From positions 372,001 through 436,000 of the forward strand of contig JAKQIT010000074.1 of the NCBI GenBank assembly GCA_029556915.1: a stretch of DNA of 64,000 bases. Reading direction: 5' to 3'. Positions 46,323 through 53,245 of this stretch are shown here, piece by piece. Position numbers and translations under genes: made by a program. Each line of letters starts with the position of its first letter. Position 1 is the stretch's first letter. The DNA is from Pseudomonadota bacterium (GTDB lineage: Bacteria; Pseudomonadota; Gammaproteobacteria; Burkholderiales; Methylophilaceae). Below the pieces are notes generated by a model. It had not been told where the DNA came from, did not search any database, and saw only the letters and a program-made list of their open reading frames with translations.

Positions 46323-47039
46323 ATGAAAACACTCAAAATTGTGCAGTATGCATTTGGCCTAGTTGGCGCCGCCATGCTGGTTGGAACCTTTTTCTTATAT
46401 CAAAACACCCAGCAATTTTTGCAAAAATCCCTCAAGGCCGAAGGCATTGTGATTGATTTAATTGAAAAACGCTCAAGCTCTAGCTCAAGCACTAGCAACA
46501 GCCGCACTTATGCACCTAAAGTACAATTCACTACCGCAAATGGCGAAAGCATGTCATTTACCACATCATCAAGCAGCTACCCACCAAGCCACGATATAGG
46601 CGAAAAGGTAGATGTTTTTTACATGGCGGATTCACCCAACCAAGCAAAAATCAACAGCTACTTTGATTTATGGGGCGGTGCCACCATTTTGGGCATTTTA
46701 GGTGGCGTATTTTTTGCCATTGGCGCTGGCATTGCGCTATTTAGCAGCTTAAGTCAGCGCAATAAATCTAACCTCACCAGCACGGGCGATGCTATTGAAG
46801 CAGATTTTCAAAGCGTGGAATTGAATACCAGCTTTTCAGCCAATAATAGCCATCCGTACCAAATATTGACGCAATGGCTAAACCCCCGCACCAACGAACT
46901 ACATGTTTTTAAAAGCGAAAATATTTGGTTTGACCCAACCCACCATATTAAAAACAAAAAGATTAAGGTTTACATTGCGCCGAATAACCCTAAAAAATAT
47001 TATATGGATATTTCGTTTTTGCCGAAGTTGGCGGAATAA
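46323..47039 (+). CDS. DUF3592 family membrane protein
   Basis: 238 residues with two helices, near the N-terminus (FGLVGAAMLVGTFFLY) and in the middle (ILGILGGVFFAIGAGIALF), and two copies of the small DUF3592 beta domain (GIVIDLIEKRSSSS and YAPKVQFTTANGESMSFTT; KVYIAPNNPKKYY). Function unknown. It follows the barrel gene by 55 bases and may be read with it, but has no obvious connection. Confidence 0.75.
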   Translation: MKTLKIVQYAFGLVGAAMLVGTFFLYQNTQQFLQKSLKAEGIVIDLIEKRSSSSSSTSNSRTYAPKVQFTTANGESMSFTTSSSSYPPSHDIGEKVDVFYMADSPNQAKINSYFDLWGGATILGILGGVFFAIGAGIALFSSLSQRNKSNLTSTGDAIEADFQSVELNTSFSANNSHPYQILTQWLNPRTNELHVFKSENIWFDPTHHIKNKKIKVYIAPNNPKKYYMDISFLPKLAE

Positions 47040-47121
47040 ATTAATTAAAGAAATATAGATAAATTAATATTAAAATTAAAATTATTTTCAATCAAGTGCA
47101 TTTATCAACTTGATTTTTGAT

Positions 47122-47655
47122 ATGAGCAACTTAACAATGAGCAGCCTTATAGATAGAATCAAAAACCACTCTCAGTGGCCACACTTCGAAAATGTTGACC
47201 ACTTATCAGAGTTAGATGCGCTTGCTGATGATGCTAATGGACAAGGAACGCTTGAAGGATATTTGGCTGCTTTAGGAATCTATCATCAACTCTGCGATGA
47301 AATGGCTCGATTGCTTATAAAAGATTCACAATTTTTCATTCAATTGTCATGCTACCCAACAAAAATTGAGTTTCCAAAACCTAATATCCAGATGTCAGGG
47401 CAAGTTTTATCTCAATTAGAGTTAGCAGTCGAATTTGAGGGAAAGGCCTTATTTATAGAGAAGTGCAGAGAAATGAATACATTAAGAAACAACGTATTTC
47501 ATAACTTAACAAAACAAACCTCACTCACTACGCTTAAGGAAAAACTTAGTCAAGTAAGTAATCTATATGAAGCCATTTTTAAATTGTTTTCAAAATCACA
47601 TGACTGGTTTCAGCTTTGCTTCAAAGACTTTAGAAAAGATAGATTCTTGGATTAA
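47122..47655 (+). CDS. Hypothetical protein, possibly HEPN-like
   Basis: 177 residues, helical, AT-rich gene. MNTLRNNVFHNL holds an R-x4-H motif of the kind found in HEPN RNases, set in a helix near the C-terminus. Otherwise no family is recognised. The ATG at 47122 is preferred to the TTG at 47110. It lies just outside the ssrA-integrated element, next to a decayed att-like copy, and might be cargo left by an older element. Confidence 0.5.
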   Translation: MSNLTMSSLIDRIKNHSQWPHFENVDHLSELDALADDANGQGTLEGYLAALGIYHQLCDEMARLLIKDSQFFIQLSCYPTKIEFPKPNIQMSGQVLSQLELAVEFEGKALFIEKCREMNTLRNNVFHNLTKQTSLTTLKEKLSQVSNLYEAIFKLFSKSHDWFQLCFKDFRKDRFLD

Positions 47656-47700
47656 TTTGATGAATAAATCAATTAAAACACTATCAAAAAGTGGTATTTA

Positions 47701-47722
47701 ATTTGGTGGAGCTGGCGGGATT
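47701..47722. repeat. Third att-like remnant of the ssrA 3' end
   Basis: ATTTGGTGGAGCTGGCGGGATT matches 20 bases of the tmRNA 3' end, reading as at attR but broken after GGGA. Upstream GTGGTATTTA also resembles the sequence before attL. It suggests an earlier integration or a tandem duplication at this site. Confidence 0.65.
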
Positions 47723-47860
47723 GTGTCAGCCTCGCATTAAGCGATGCTGCCATCTTTCGCGTAAACGCTCAAGACCGCTTCGCAGGCTACGCGTCCAAGC
47801 AAGCAGTGCTTGCTTAGTCGAACCCAAGCGGGTTCTCATCAGCCCGTCAACTTCACAAAT

Positions 47861-47888
47861 AAAAAAGCCACCCAAGGGTGGCATTTTT
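47861..47888 (-). terminator. Original ssrA terminator, displaced by the element
   Basis: GCCACCC-AA-GGGTGGC stem with A6 on the left, T5 on the right. Read on the minus strand it directly follows the att copy of the tmRNA 3' end, so it was probably the native tmRNA terminator before the 5.3-kb insertion. Confidence 0.75.
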
Positions 47889-47889
47889 A

Positions 47890-47917
47890 ATTTGGTGGGC
47901 TGGCGGGAATCGAACCC
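47890..47917. repeat. attL of the ssrA element
   Basis: The 28 bases repeat the tmRNA 3' end at 53217-53245 except for one missing A in GGTGG(A)GCTGG. The similarity stops after GAACCC. Together the two sites bound a 5.3-kb element. Confidence 0.8.
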
Positions 47918-47935
47918 TCGGTGAAGTGTTTATAT

Positions 47936-49078
47936 TCAAGCATTTACAGTATCCTTGTGACCAATTTGTGACCAAAACTCCATAACTTTACCCCCTGCTG
48001 ATGTATCTACATCAGGTATCCAACGACCATAACGCTTACGTATCATGCCCCAATCTTTATGACCCATTTGCGATGCAACCCATAAAGGATTTTCTCCAGC
48101 TGAAAGTAATGTGCTTGCGTAAGTATGTCTGGTTTGATATGGATTGCGATAAATCACCCCTGCTTTTTTGAGTGCAGGAATCCACATTGTTTTTCTGATC
48201 TGTCCATCAGTTTCCCAAGGTTCATTAGTTCGTGGGTTATTGAAGACCCTGCCACCATTAATAAAAGTAAATTGCTTTTGATTTTTAAGTGCTTCAATAG
48301 CTGGAGGGAATAATTTAACGTCTCGCTCCCCTGCTCTGGTTTTGGGTTGCTTTGTATGCTTATTTACAGATGCGCGTCTAACTCTTATTAAGTTATTTTT
48401 AAAATCAATATCACCCCACTCTAAGGCAATTAATTCAGAAGTTCTTAAACCAGTCCAAATAGCAAATTGGATTAGGTTTGCTCCCTGAGTACTTAAGCTG
48501 TTTAGAATGGCTTTGATTTCATCAGGTGTAAATGGTTGAGGTTCATCTGTTCTTACAGCTAAGTTAGTAATACGTGTTACTGGATTACGATCAATTAAGC
48601 CGTCAGAATATGCGTCATTAAAAACTGTTCTTAAAGGTACAAGTACGTTATTAATTCTTTTGTTAGATATTAATAAACCACCAATCCAAGTCTTAATATC
48701 TGTTGTAGTAACATCTATTAATTTCATATGCCCAAAGTGCGGCTTTAGGTGATGTTCTATGGAACTGTAATAATCTCGCCAAGTGCTTTTTTCTAACCTT
48801 CGTCTTGATGACTCAATAAATTGATCTAGTGCTTGCGACACAGTTTTATTTGAGATTTTAGAGCCAAGTAGAGCGTTATTACTCTCAGGAAAATGCTTTG
48901 AATAATCAAAAGTACCGATTGCGATTTCGTGCTGAATCGTTGATTTTAACCTTTTAGCAAAGGTTAAATTTCGTTTAGTGGGTTCGAGTTTCAGAGTTTC
49001 ACGGCAACGCTTACCAAGATAGTAGAAATCTATCTGTATGCTTTTACCTCTTGGGTTTATGCCTTGCCTTCTATCCAT
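47936..49078 (-). CDS. int: Tyrosine integrase
   Basis: 380 residues. The N-terminal DUF3596-type arm-binding domain (IDFYYLGKRCRETLKLEPTK, residues 14-33) is followed by a core-binding domain and a catalytic domain with the Arg of TGLRTSELIALEW, the His-x-x-Arg region NPYQTRHTYASTLL, the later His in MGHKDWGMI and the tyrosine in RKRYGRW. It lies next to attL and would catalyse integration into ssrA. Its start overlaps the excisionase end by 22 bases. The last codons coincide with arm-type direct repeats. Confidence 0.95.
   Translation of the reverse strand: MDRRQGINPRGKSIQIDFYYLGKRCRETLKLEPTKRNLTFAKRLKSTIQHEIAIGTFDYSKHFPESNNALLGSKISNKTVSQALDQFIESSRRRLEKSTWRDYYSSIEHHLKPHFGHMKLIDVTTTDIKTWIGGLLISNKRINNVLVPLRTVFNDAYSDGLIDRNPVTRITNLAVRTDEPQPFTPDEIKAILNSLSTQGANLIQFAIWTGLRTSELIALEWGDIDFKNNLIRVRRASVNKHTKQPKTRAGERDVKLFPPAIEALKNQKQFTFINGGRVFNNPRTNEPWETDGQIRKTMWIPALKKAGVIYRNPYQTRHTYASTLLSAGENPLWVASQMGHKDWGMIRKRYGRWIPDVDTSAGGKVMEFWSQIGHKDTVNA
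47954..47979. repeat. Arm-type direct repeats, left end
   Basis: TTGTGACCAA occurs twice, 11 bases apart. The same sequence occurs near the right end at 53073-53102 in the same orientation. Here they lie in the integrase gene end (coding WSQIGHK). Confidence 0.65.
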
Positions 49079-49233
49079 TTTTGTATAGCCTCTAAATTAA
49101 ACATCAAACGACCATCAGGTGCTTTTCTCCAATGAATGCCTGATAACCAAACACCTTTCTTAATCTTAGCGCGAATTGCATCATCGGTATAACCTATTAA
49201 CTCTATAACTTTATTGATTAAAACCCATTTCAT
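49057..49233 (-). CDS. xis: Excisionase-like DNA-binding protein
   Basis: 58 residues: MKWVLINKVIELIGYTDDAI, then RAKIKKGVWLSGIHWRKAPD and GRLMFNLEAIQKWIEGKA. This is the winged-helix excisionase type of e14/TorI-like elements, whose HWRKAPDGR loop is diagnostic. It would steer the integrase towards excision. It overlaps the integrase start by 22 bases, so the two are coupled. Confidence 0.85.
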   Translation of the reverse strand: MKWVLINKVIELIGYTDDAIRAKIKKGVWLSGIHWRKAPDGRLMFNLEAIQKWIEGKA

Positions 49234-49234
49234 T

Positions 49235-49552
49235 TTACTTTTCTTTAAGATTGTTTTTCGAGTTTGTAAGATGTCTGTCTTGTTGTTCTTGGGATATTTG
49301 ATTAATTTTTTTTATCTCTTCATCTGTTAAATGTAACTTAACTGATTCAAGTCCAACCTCTAATAATTGATTAATTATTGCAGATATAGAGACATCTGAC
49401 ATTTTAGAAATATTCTCGATTTGAGTAAAAATAAAAAATGGAAATCTATGACTACGTTGAACAGCCGAGCCACTAACCTCCGTTTTGCCAGTTCTTTTGA
49501 TTAAAGAAGCAAGAATTTGTGCTTCATTTACCTCATTCTTTGTAGTTGACAT
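49235..49552 (-). CDS. Ribbon-helix-helix-like regulator
   Basis: 105 residues. MSDVSISAIINQLLEVGLESVKLHL near residues 51-75 looks like a ribbon-helix-helix DNA-binding core; the rest is charged. It ends one base before the excisionase start region and is divergent from the 49643 gene, with two palindromes between them. It is a candidate repressor of the element. Confidence 0.6.
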   Translation of the reverse strand: MSTTKNEVNEAQILASLIKRTGKTEVSGSAVQRSHRFPFFIFTQIENISKMSDVSISAIINQLLEVGLESVKLHLTDEEIKKINQISQEQQDRHLTNSKNNLKEK

Positions 49553-49565
49553 TTAATTTCCTTTT

Positions 49566-49595
49566 GGGTTACATTTGTAACCCGTAATGTATTAC
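49566..49595. promoter_or_regulatory. Tandem palindromes between divergent element genes
   Basis: GGGTTAC-ATTT-GTAACCC (49566-49583) is directly followed by GTAATGTATTAC (49584-49595), both perfect dyads. They lie in the 90-bp gap between the divergent regulator and hypothetical genes, where a repressor would act. Confidence 0.6.
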
Positions 49596-49642
49596 ACAAA
49601 AAAACTAATGTCAATTAATAAATTATATGAAAGGTATTAAAA

Positions 49643-49969
49643 ATGGAAAAATTCAGTAGTAACGATGCGATTGCTCAGTCTTTAGGATATAAGAAGAAAA
49701 CTATCGATGAAATTAAACGAGAGTATGGGTTAGAAAATGATGCAGAATACTGTGGTTATTTAATTCACATAATTGAAAAAGATGAATTTCTTGCATATTA
49801 CGAAGATGATATAAATGTCACTATGAGAGCCTTCTGTAAGTCACCTGAACATGCAGTTCGATTTAATGAAATAGCAGACGCTATTAAGTTAGCAAGACCT
49901 GATAAAGGTGAAGCAATAGTGATGTTATTTGATGTTGGGAATCAATATATTGTTTATGGAATTAATTAA
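49643..49969 (+). CDS. Hypothetical element protein
   Basis: 108 residues, acidic, no signal or membrane segment. The N-terminal DAIAQSLGYKKKTIDEIKREYGL may form a helix-turn-helix-like pair; the rest is not recognised. AAAGGT before the ATG is a fair ribosome site. It is the only rightward gene of the element. Confidence 0.6.
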   Translation: MEKFSSNDAIAQSLGYKKKTIDEIKREYGLENDAEYCGYLIHIIEKDEFLAYYEDDINVTMRAFCKSPEHAVRFNEIADAIKLARPDKGEAIVMLFDVGNQYIVYGIN

Positions 49970-49975
49970 GTATTA

Positions 49976-50099
49976 GTCTCATTTTGAGACAAAAGTGCAG
50001 TATTACATATACGCACTTTTTAGATAGAGGGGCGCTGGATTCGCGCTCTCCCCTACTTTTTGAGGGCGGACTCTAGCGCGTCCGTCCTCAAAAAGTAGG
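49976..50099. other. Hairpin cluster, candidate single-strand origin of the element
   Basis: Four stem-loops lie in a row: GTCTC/GAGAC (49976-49990); AAAAGTGC/GCACTTTT (49991-50020), which could also end the 49643 gene; an imperfect AGGGGCGC/GCG..CCCCT (about 50028-50057); and a 20-bp stem CCTACTTTTTGAGGGCGGAC / GTCCGTCCTCAAAAAGTAGG (50052-50099) with an 8-base loop and a single G-T mismatch. The GC-rich block stands out from the AT-rich element. Inovirus intergenic regions have a similar row of hairpins for the origins and packaging signal. Confidence 0.55.
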
Positions 50100-50173
50100 T
50101 ACCCGTCGTGCCGCTGTGTCGCGTCCAGCTTTGTAAGAGTTTCTAGGTTTGAAGAATTTTGCTTTTAAGATTG

Positions 50174-50641
50174 CTACTTTGGTTTGAACGTGTAATTGAA
50201 CCAATTATCACCTTCCCTACGAATGGTCTCAGCAATTAATGCAATTTCTTTTGATTTATTAATATAAACAGTTGAATCCCTTGTTAAATTTATAGAATTA
50301 AAGTCTCCACCAGTGATAATCTCAAACAGTGAGTCTAATTTAGAGATAAGTTTAATATCCTTGTAATCATTTTCAAGTCTTGAACATAATCCATTTATTT
50401 TTTCAAGTGAAGCATAAATTTCACAACAAGAGACTTCTTGTTCACCTGGATCTTTAGAGCAATAATATGTGTGTGAAGATTTTAATAGAGCTTCAGTTGC
50501 ATCATAAATCTTATCAAGGGTTTCTCTAACCTCTTTTCTAGATTCCCTTTTTTTAGTTAAACTATTAGTAACAAACCAACCAATAACAGTTACTATCCAA
50601 ACTACAGCAGAAATTAATAAAGACAGTTCACAACCACCCAT
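50174..50641 (-). CDS. Small membrane protein of the ATPase/DUF4325 module
   Basis: About 155 residues. One N-terminal helix (LSLLISAVVWIVTVIGWFVT) and a basic KKRESRKEVRET turn lead to a helical cytoplasmic domain, with cysteines at YYCSKD and SCCEIYAS. No family is recognised. It begins one base after the DUF4325 stop, so it belongs to the same transcript. The start is uncertain: ATG 50641 has no clear ribosome site, and a TTG at 50671 would overlap the gene before. Its position suggests a membrane effector. Confidence 0.6.
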   Translation of the reverse strand: MGGCELSLLISAVVWIVTVIGWFVTNSLTKKRESRKEVRETLDKIYDATEALLKSSHTYYCSKDPGEQEVSCCEIYASLEKINGLCSRLENDYKDIKLISKLDSLFEIITGGDFNSINLTRDSTVYINKSKEIALIAETIRREGDNWFNYTFKPK

Positions 50642-50642
50642 A

Positions 50643-50972
50643 TTATTTATTCTTAATTTTACTTGCGTCAACCAGATACTGTTTTATTCGCCGTGTATAT
50701 AAATTGCGAGAACTATGTATTTCTAATTTTGATTCAATTTGTTCAAGCGTCATTTTGCATTCTCTGATCAAGCCCCCAAATGCCTCTTCAAGAAATGATG
50801 ACCCATACCCTAAAGTACCATCTAAATCCACTTTAACTAACTCATTCTCAATTAAAGCAGGATATAAAATTTCAGTTCGAAATTTTTCACCCGAATAAGG
50901 ACCATCCGTATAATAACGGCCAGCAGGAGTTTGTGAAAAATTATTTGATATTGAAATTAACTTAGTAGTCAT
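50643..50972 (-). CDS. DUF4325 (STAS-like) protein
   Basis: 109 residues. VKVDLDGTLGYGSSFLEEAFGGLIR (residues 46-70) is the strong signature of DUF4325, a small STAS-like fold. AGRYYTDGPYSGEKFRTEIL precedes it. Such proteins are typically encoded beside GHKL ATPases, a pairing that recalls the SpoIIAA/SpoIIAB partner switch. It begins seven bases behind the ATPase gene. Confidence 0.85.
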   Translation of the reverse strand: MTTKLISISNNFSQTPAGRYYTDGPYSGEKFRTEILYPALIENELVKVDLDGTLGYGSSFLEEAFGGLIRECKMTLEQIESKLEIHSSRNLYTRRIKQYLVDASKIKNK

Positions 50973-50979
50973 ATATAAA

Positions 50980-52035
50980 TCAATTTAAAGATAGTTGCCA
51001 TTGTATTAGAGTTCCACTGATTGGAACAATAAAATCTTGACTAGTTTCGTTTTTACGTTCGGCTGAGTATAAAAATAGGCCAGCGCCGCTAAAAATAAAA
51101 AATCCACCGATGTTTCCATCTCTAACAAAATCTAGCATATCGCGAAGCCCCTTCCCTCTATGAGCTAGTTTAGTGCTAGATCTAGTACTCTGAACCGCAA
51201 CATTAATCATAGTTGAATCAAATTTCTTTTTATATCTCTCATATGGAGCTCTTAGCCATTCCTTCAGTTCAGGCTTTCTCCTCAAAGATTCAGGAATACC
51301 AATACCCCTGTCATATATTACAACTTCTAAAGTATTATTTTGCTGCCGTGCAAACATCCACCAATTTTTATCGCAATTACATTCAGCCTGGTGACCACAT
51401 GAATGCTGAAAACTATTCGTTACCGCTTCTGACATACTATCAAAAAGACCAGAACTTACATCCTCAGATATAGCATTAGAATACTTTGAAAATAGATTTT
51501 TAAACTCACTTGTATCTACATTATTACCTTTTGCAAAATCCCAACATCTAACTTGTTCAGCTGTTATTTCTTTTCGATTTGGCAACCCCATTTTCTCTAA
51601 TAACCCAATATGCTGAAAAAGCTGTTCAACAACATCATCTTTGGGATAGTCGATTGTGATCTTATTTGAATATTCGTTGGTGATTTTCTCAAACTCAGAG
51701 ATAAATAACAATGTTCCACTAGGAGCAAGTAGGTTAGTATTTTTAAATGATATATGCACCCTCTTATTTTCTAATAAGGATTGTTTTATTTTACTTATGA
51801 ATCTAAGTAACTTGTTTCTTGATTCTGCACGTAGAGAATCTTTTTCAGAGATGTGTAGCGTAAAATGCTCTGGCGCAAAAATCTTAACGATTGTACTTTT
51901 CTGTTCATTAATCTTTCTTTTTATTTCATTTAATTTTCTTCTATTTTGAAGCCTTTTACTCTTTAGGTGCGTTCGTAAAGATTGCTTAGATTTTATTAAT
52001 AAAGAAGTTTTGTATTTTATACTAAGTTTTTTCAT
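50980..52035 (-). CDS. STAS-like/GHKL ATPase fusion protein
   Basis: 351 residues. After a very basic N-terminal helix (1-50) comes a STAS-like domain (about 55-150; HISFKNTNLLAPSGTLLFIS) and a GHKL ATPase domain: N-box SEAVTNSFQHS (Glu203, Asn207), G1 DRGIGIPE (242-249) and G2 HRGKGL (292-297). Between N and G1 lies a cysteine/histidine cluster (HSCGHQAECNCDK) that could bind metal. No phospho-acceptor domain is seen. Its ATG overlaps the replication gene stop by four bases, so it is translated from that transcript. A serine-kinase or anti-sigma-like role is inferred from the fold only. Confidence 0.85.
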   Translation of the reverse strand: MKKLSIKYKTSLLIKSKQSLRTHLKSKRLQNRRKLNEIKRKINEQKSTIVKIFAPEHFTLHISEKDSLRAESRNKLLRFISKIKQSLLENKRVHISFKNTNLLAPSGTLLFISEFEKITNEYSNKITIDYPKDDVVEQLFQHIGLLEKMGLPNRKEITAEQVRCWDFAKGNNVDTSEFKNLFSKYSNAISEDVSSGLFDSMSEAVTNSFQHSCGHQAECNCDKNWWMFARQQNNTLEVVIYDRGIGIPESLRRKPELKEWLRAPYERYKKKFDSTMINVAVQSTRSSTKLAHRGKGLRDMLDFVRDGNIGGFFIFSGAGLFLYSAERKNETSQDFIVPISGTLIQWQLSLN

Positions 52036-53057
52036 ATCACTTTATTCTGCTTGTTTGGATTATAGTAGAGCGAGGTACCAATTGCCCAATCTGGCACTTG
52101 AGCAATAGCTTCAGGGCGCAAGACTCGAACTAGTGGAATGATGTTGTCAGGTTTAGAGGGTTGACGAATCGCAATATCGATTCCTTGTTTTAACAGCTCA
52201 GAACGGTATCGGTAAAAACTAGCTTTAGGGTACATTGCTCGCAAGTCCTCACCGTCTTTCCATAGCTTATAAACAGCAACTAAGCGCGCTGGAAGCCCCT
52301 CTAAATTCACTGGTGTAATGCTGAACTGTTCAGACATATTTAGGCTTTCTATGTATGTTATCAGCTGTTCTAAAGGTGTGTTGATAGCCCATTTATTAGC
52401 CTCAGACAAACCTTTTTCTTTTAGCTGAATGCTTCTAAGCGTTAATTCACCTCTGAGCATATTATCAGCCCATTCTAAAAGTTTGTCACGATGTTCTAAA
52501 TCATCAGAAAGTTTATGTCCTCTAGCTTCAATTTCATCACCTTTAGCGTAAAACTTAACAGACCATCGTCTTGAGTTTTTACCAAAGTAGAGTGTGCCAC
52601 CAGTGGTGACAGGGCGACCATGACGGCTTTTAGATTGCATTTCAGCGGCTCTTAGCCATGCTCTTACATCTGCTATACGTGGTAAATCCCACATGGCAGT
52701 ACAATCAACTCGCTTAAGTATGTATAAACCATTTTGCCATGCAAATAAATCTACAACTGTAGGAGTTAAATTTAATAATGGTATGAGTTTTTGCATTACA
52801 GCATTAACCAAACCTATTAAATCGTCTGAACCAAATATATTATGACCTTGAAGCCACTTTGCTGGGTTTCCATCTAAGAGAATATGATATGGGTCTAAGG
52901 ATTTAATATTAATGCTTGATTCGTTTGATCCACGAACTTGTTGTTTTTTCTCGACACGCCATTCAATCTCACCATCTAAATTGACGGAGGCAACAGAACC
53001 ACCATATATTTTTTCACCATGGTGACAAGGGATAATTGCGGTGACCCAATCAATCAT
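52032..53057 (-). CDS. Phage/plasmid replication protein, gene II/X family
   Basis: 341 residues. MIDWVTAIIPCHHG, the VDLDGEIEWRVEKK and LDGNPAKWLQGHNIFGSDDL segments match the replication initiators of filamentous (Cf1/Ff-type) phages, which nick one strand for rolling-circle replication. The ATG at 53057 is the family start; the open frame upstream to 53144 reads through arm-type repeats. The C-terminal part (YPKASFYRYRSELLKQGIDI) contains a helix-turn-helix-like end. It is the first gene of the four-gene leftward operon. Confidence 0.88.
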   Translation of the reverse strand: MIDWVTAIIPCHHGEKIYGGSVASVNLDGEIEWRVEKKQQVRGSNESSINIKSLDPYHILLDGNPAKWLQGHNIFGSDDLIGLVNAVMQKLIPLLNLTPTVVDLFAWQNGLYILKRVDCTAMWDLPRIADVRAWLRAAEMQSKSRHGRPVTTGGTLYFGKNSRRWSVKFYAKGDEIEARGHKLSDDLEHRDKLLEWADNMLRGELTLRSIQLKEKGLSEANKWAINTPLEQLITYIESLNMSEQFSITPVNLEGLPARLVAVYKLWKDGEDLRAMYPKASFYRYRSELLKQGIDIAIRQPSKPDNIIPLVRVLRPEAIAQVPDWAIGTSLYYNPNKQNKVI

Positions 53058-53072
53058 TTTGGCCACCAAAAT

Positions 53073-53102
53073 CTTGTGACCAAATTGTGACCAAATTGTG
53101 GC
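53073..53102. repeat. Arm-type direct repeats, right end
   Basis: TTGTGACCAAA occurs twice, with a third partial TTGTGG, at an 11-base period. They lie just before the replication gene, where they overlap its likely promoter. The same motif occurs at 47954-47979. Confidence 0.65.
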
Positions 53103-53113
53103 TAAACACAGAC

Positions 53114-53142
53114 AAAAAAAGACCACCCCAGACGGAGTGGTC
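53114..53142 (-). terminator. Terminator between ssrA and the element operon
   Basis: On the minus strand GACCACTCC and GGGGTGGTC pair around a short loop and are followed by T7. It would end tmRNA transcription within the element and isolate the replication operon, replacing the displaced native terminator. Confidence 0.85.
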
Positions 53143-53189
53143 AATTTTTACAATATTAAAAAAACCAATTAAATCAATGGTTTTAAGTA

Positions 53190-53207
53190 GTCTAGAGTGG
53201 TCTAGAC
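53190..53207. promoter_or_regulatory. Perfect dyad GTCTAGA-GTGG-TCTAGAC near attR
   Basis: Seven-base arms and a four-base spacer, ten bases from the attR core. It may bind excisionase or integrase, or mark a processing site of the tmRNA tail. Confidence 0.45.
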
Positions 53208-53216
53208 AATATTGCG

Positions 53217-53245
53217 ATTTGGTGGAGCTGGCGGGAATCGAACCC
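53217..53245. repeat. attR, overlapping the tmRNA 3' end
   Basis: ATTTGGTGGAGCTGGCGGGA and following ATCGAACCC are the reverse complement of the tmRNA T-arm and CCA end. The intact gene has kept its 3' end here, and the copy at 47890-47917 is the displaced one. Confidence 0.85.

Noticed and set aside
47691..47924. 77-codon frame between the HEPN-like gene and attL
   Set aside because: It covers att remnants and a terminator, and ends in the translated tmRNA end (GWRESNPR), a well-known false protein.
47889..47930. Possible tRNA gene
   Set aside because: Only a T-arm-like end is present; the sequence matches the tmRNA 3' end and lacks the other arms.
53058..53144. Upstream extension of the replication protein
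   Set aside because: The family starts at MIDW; the extension translates arm-type repeats and part of a terminator.
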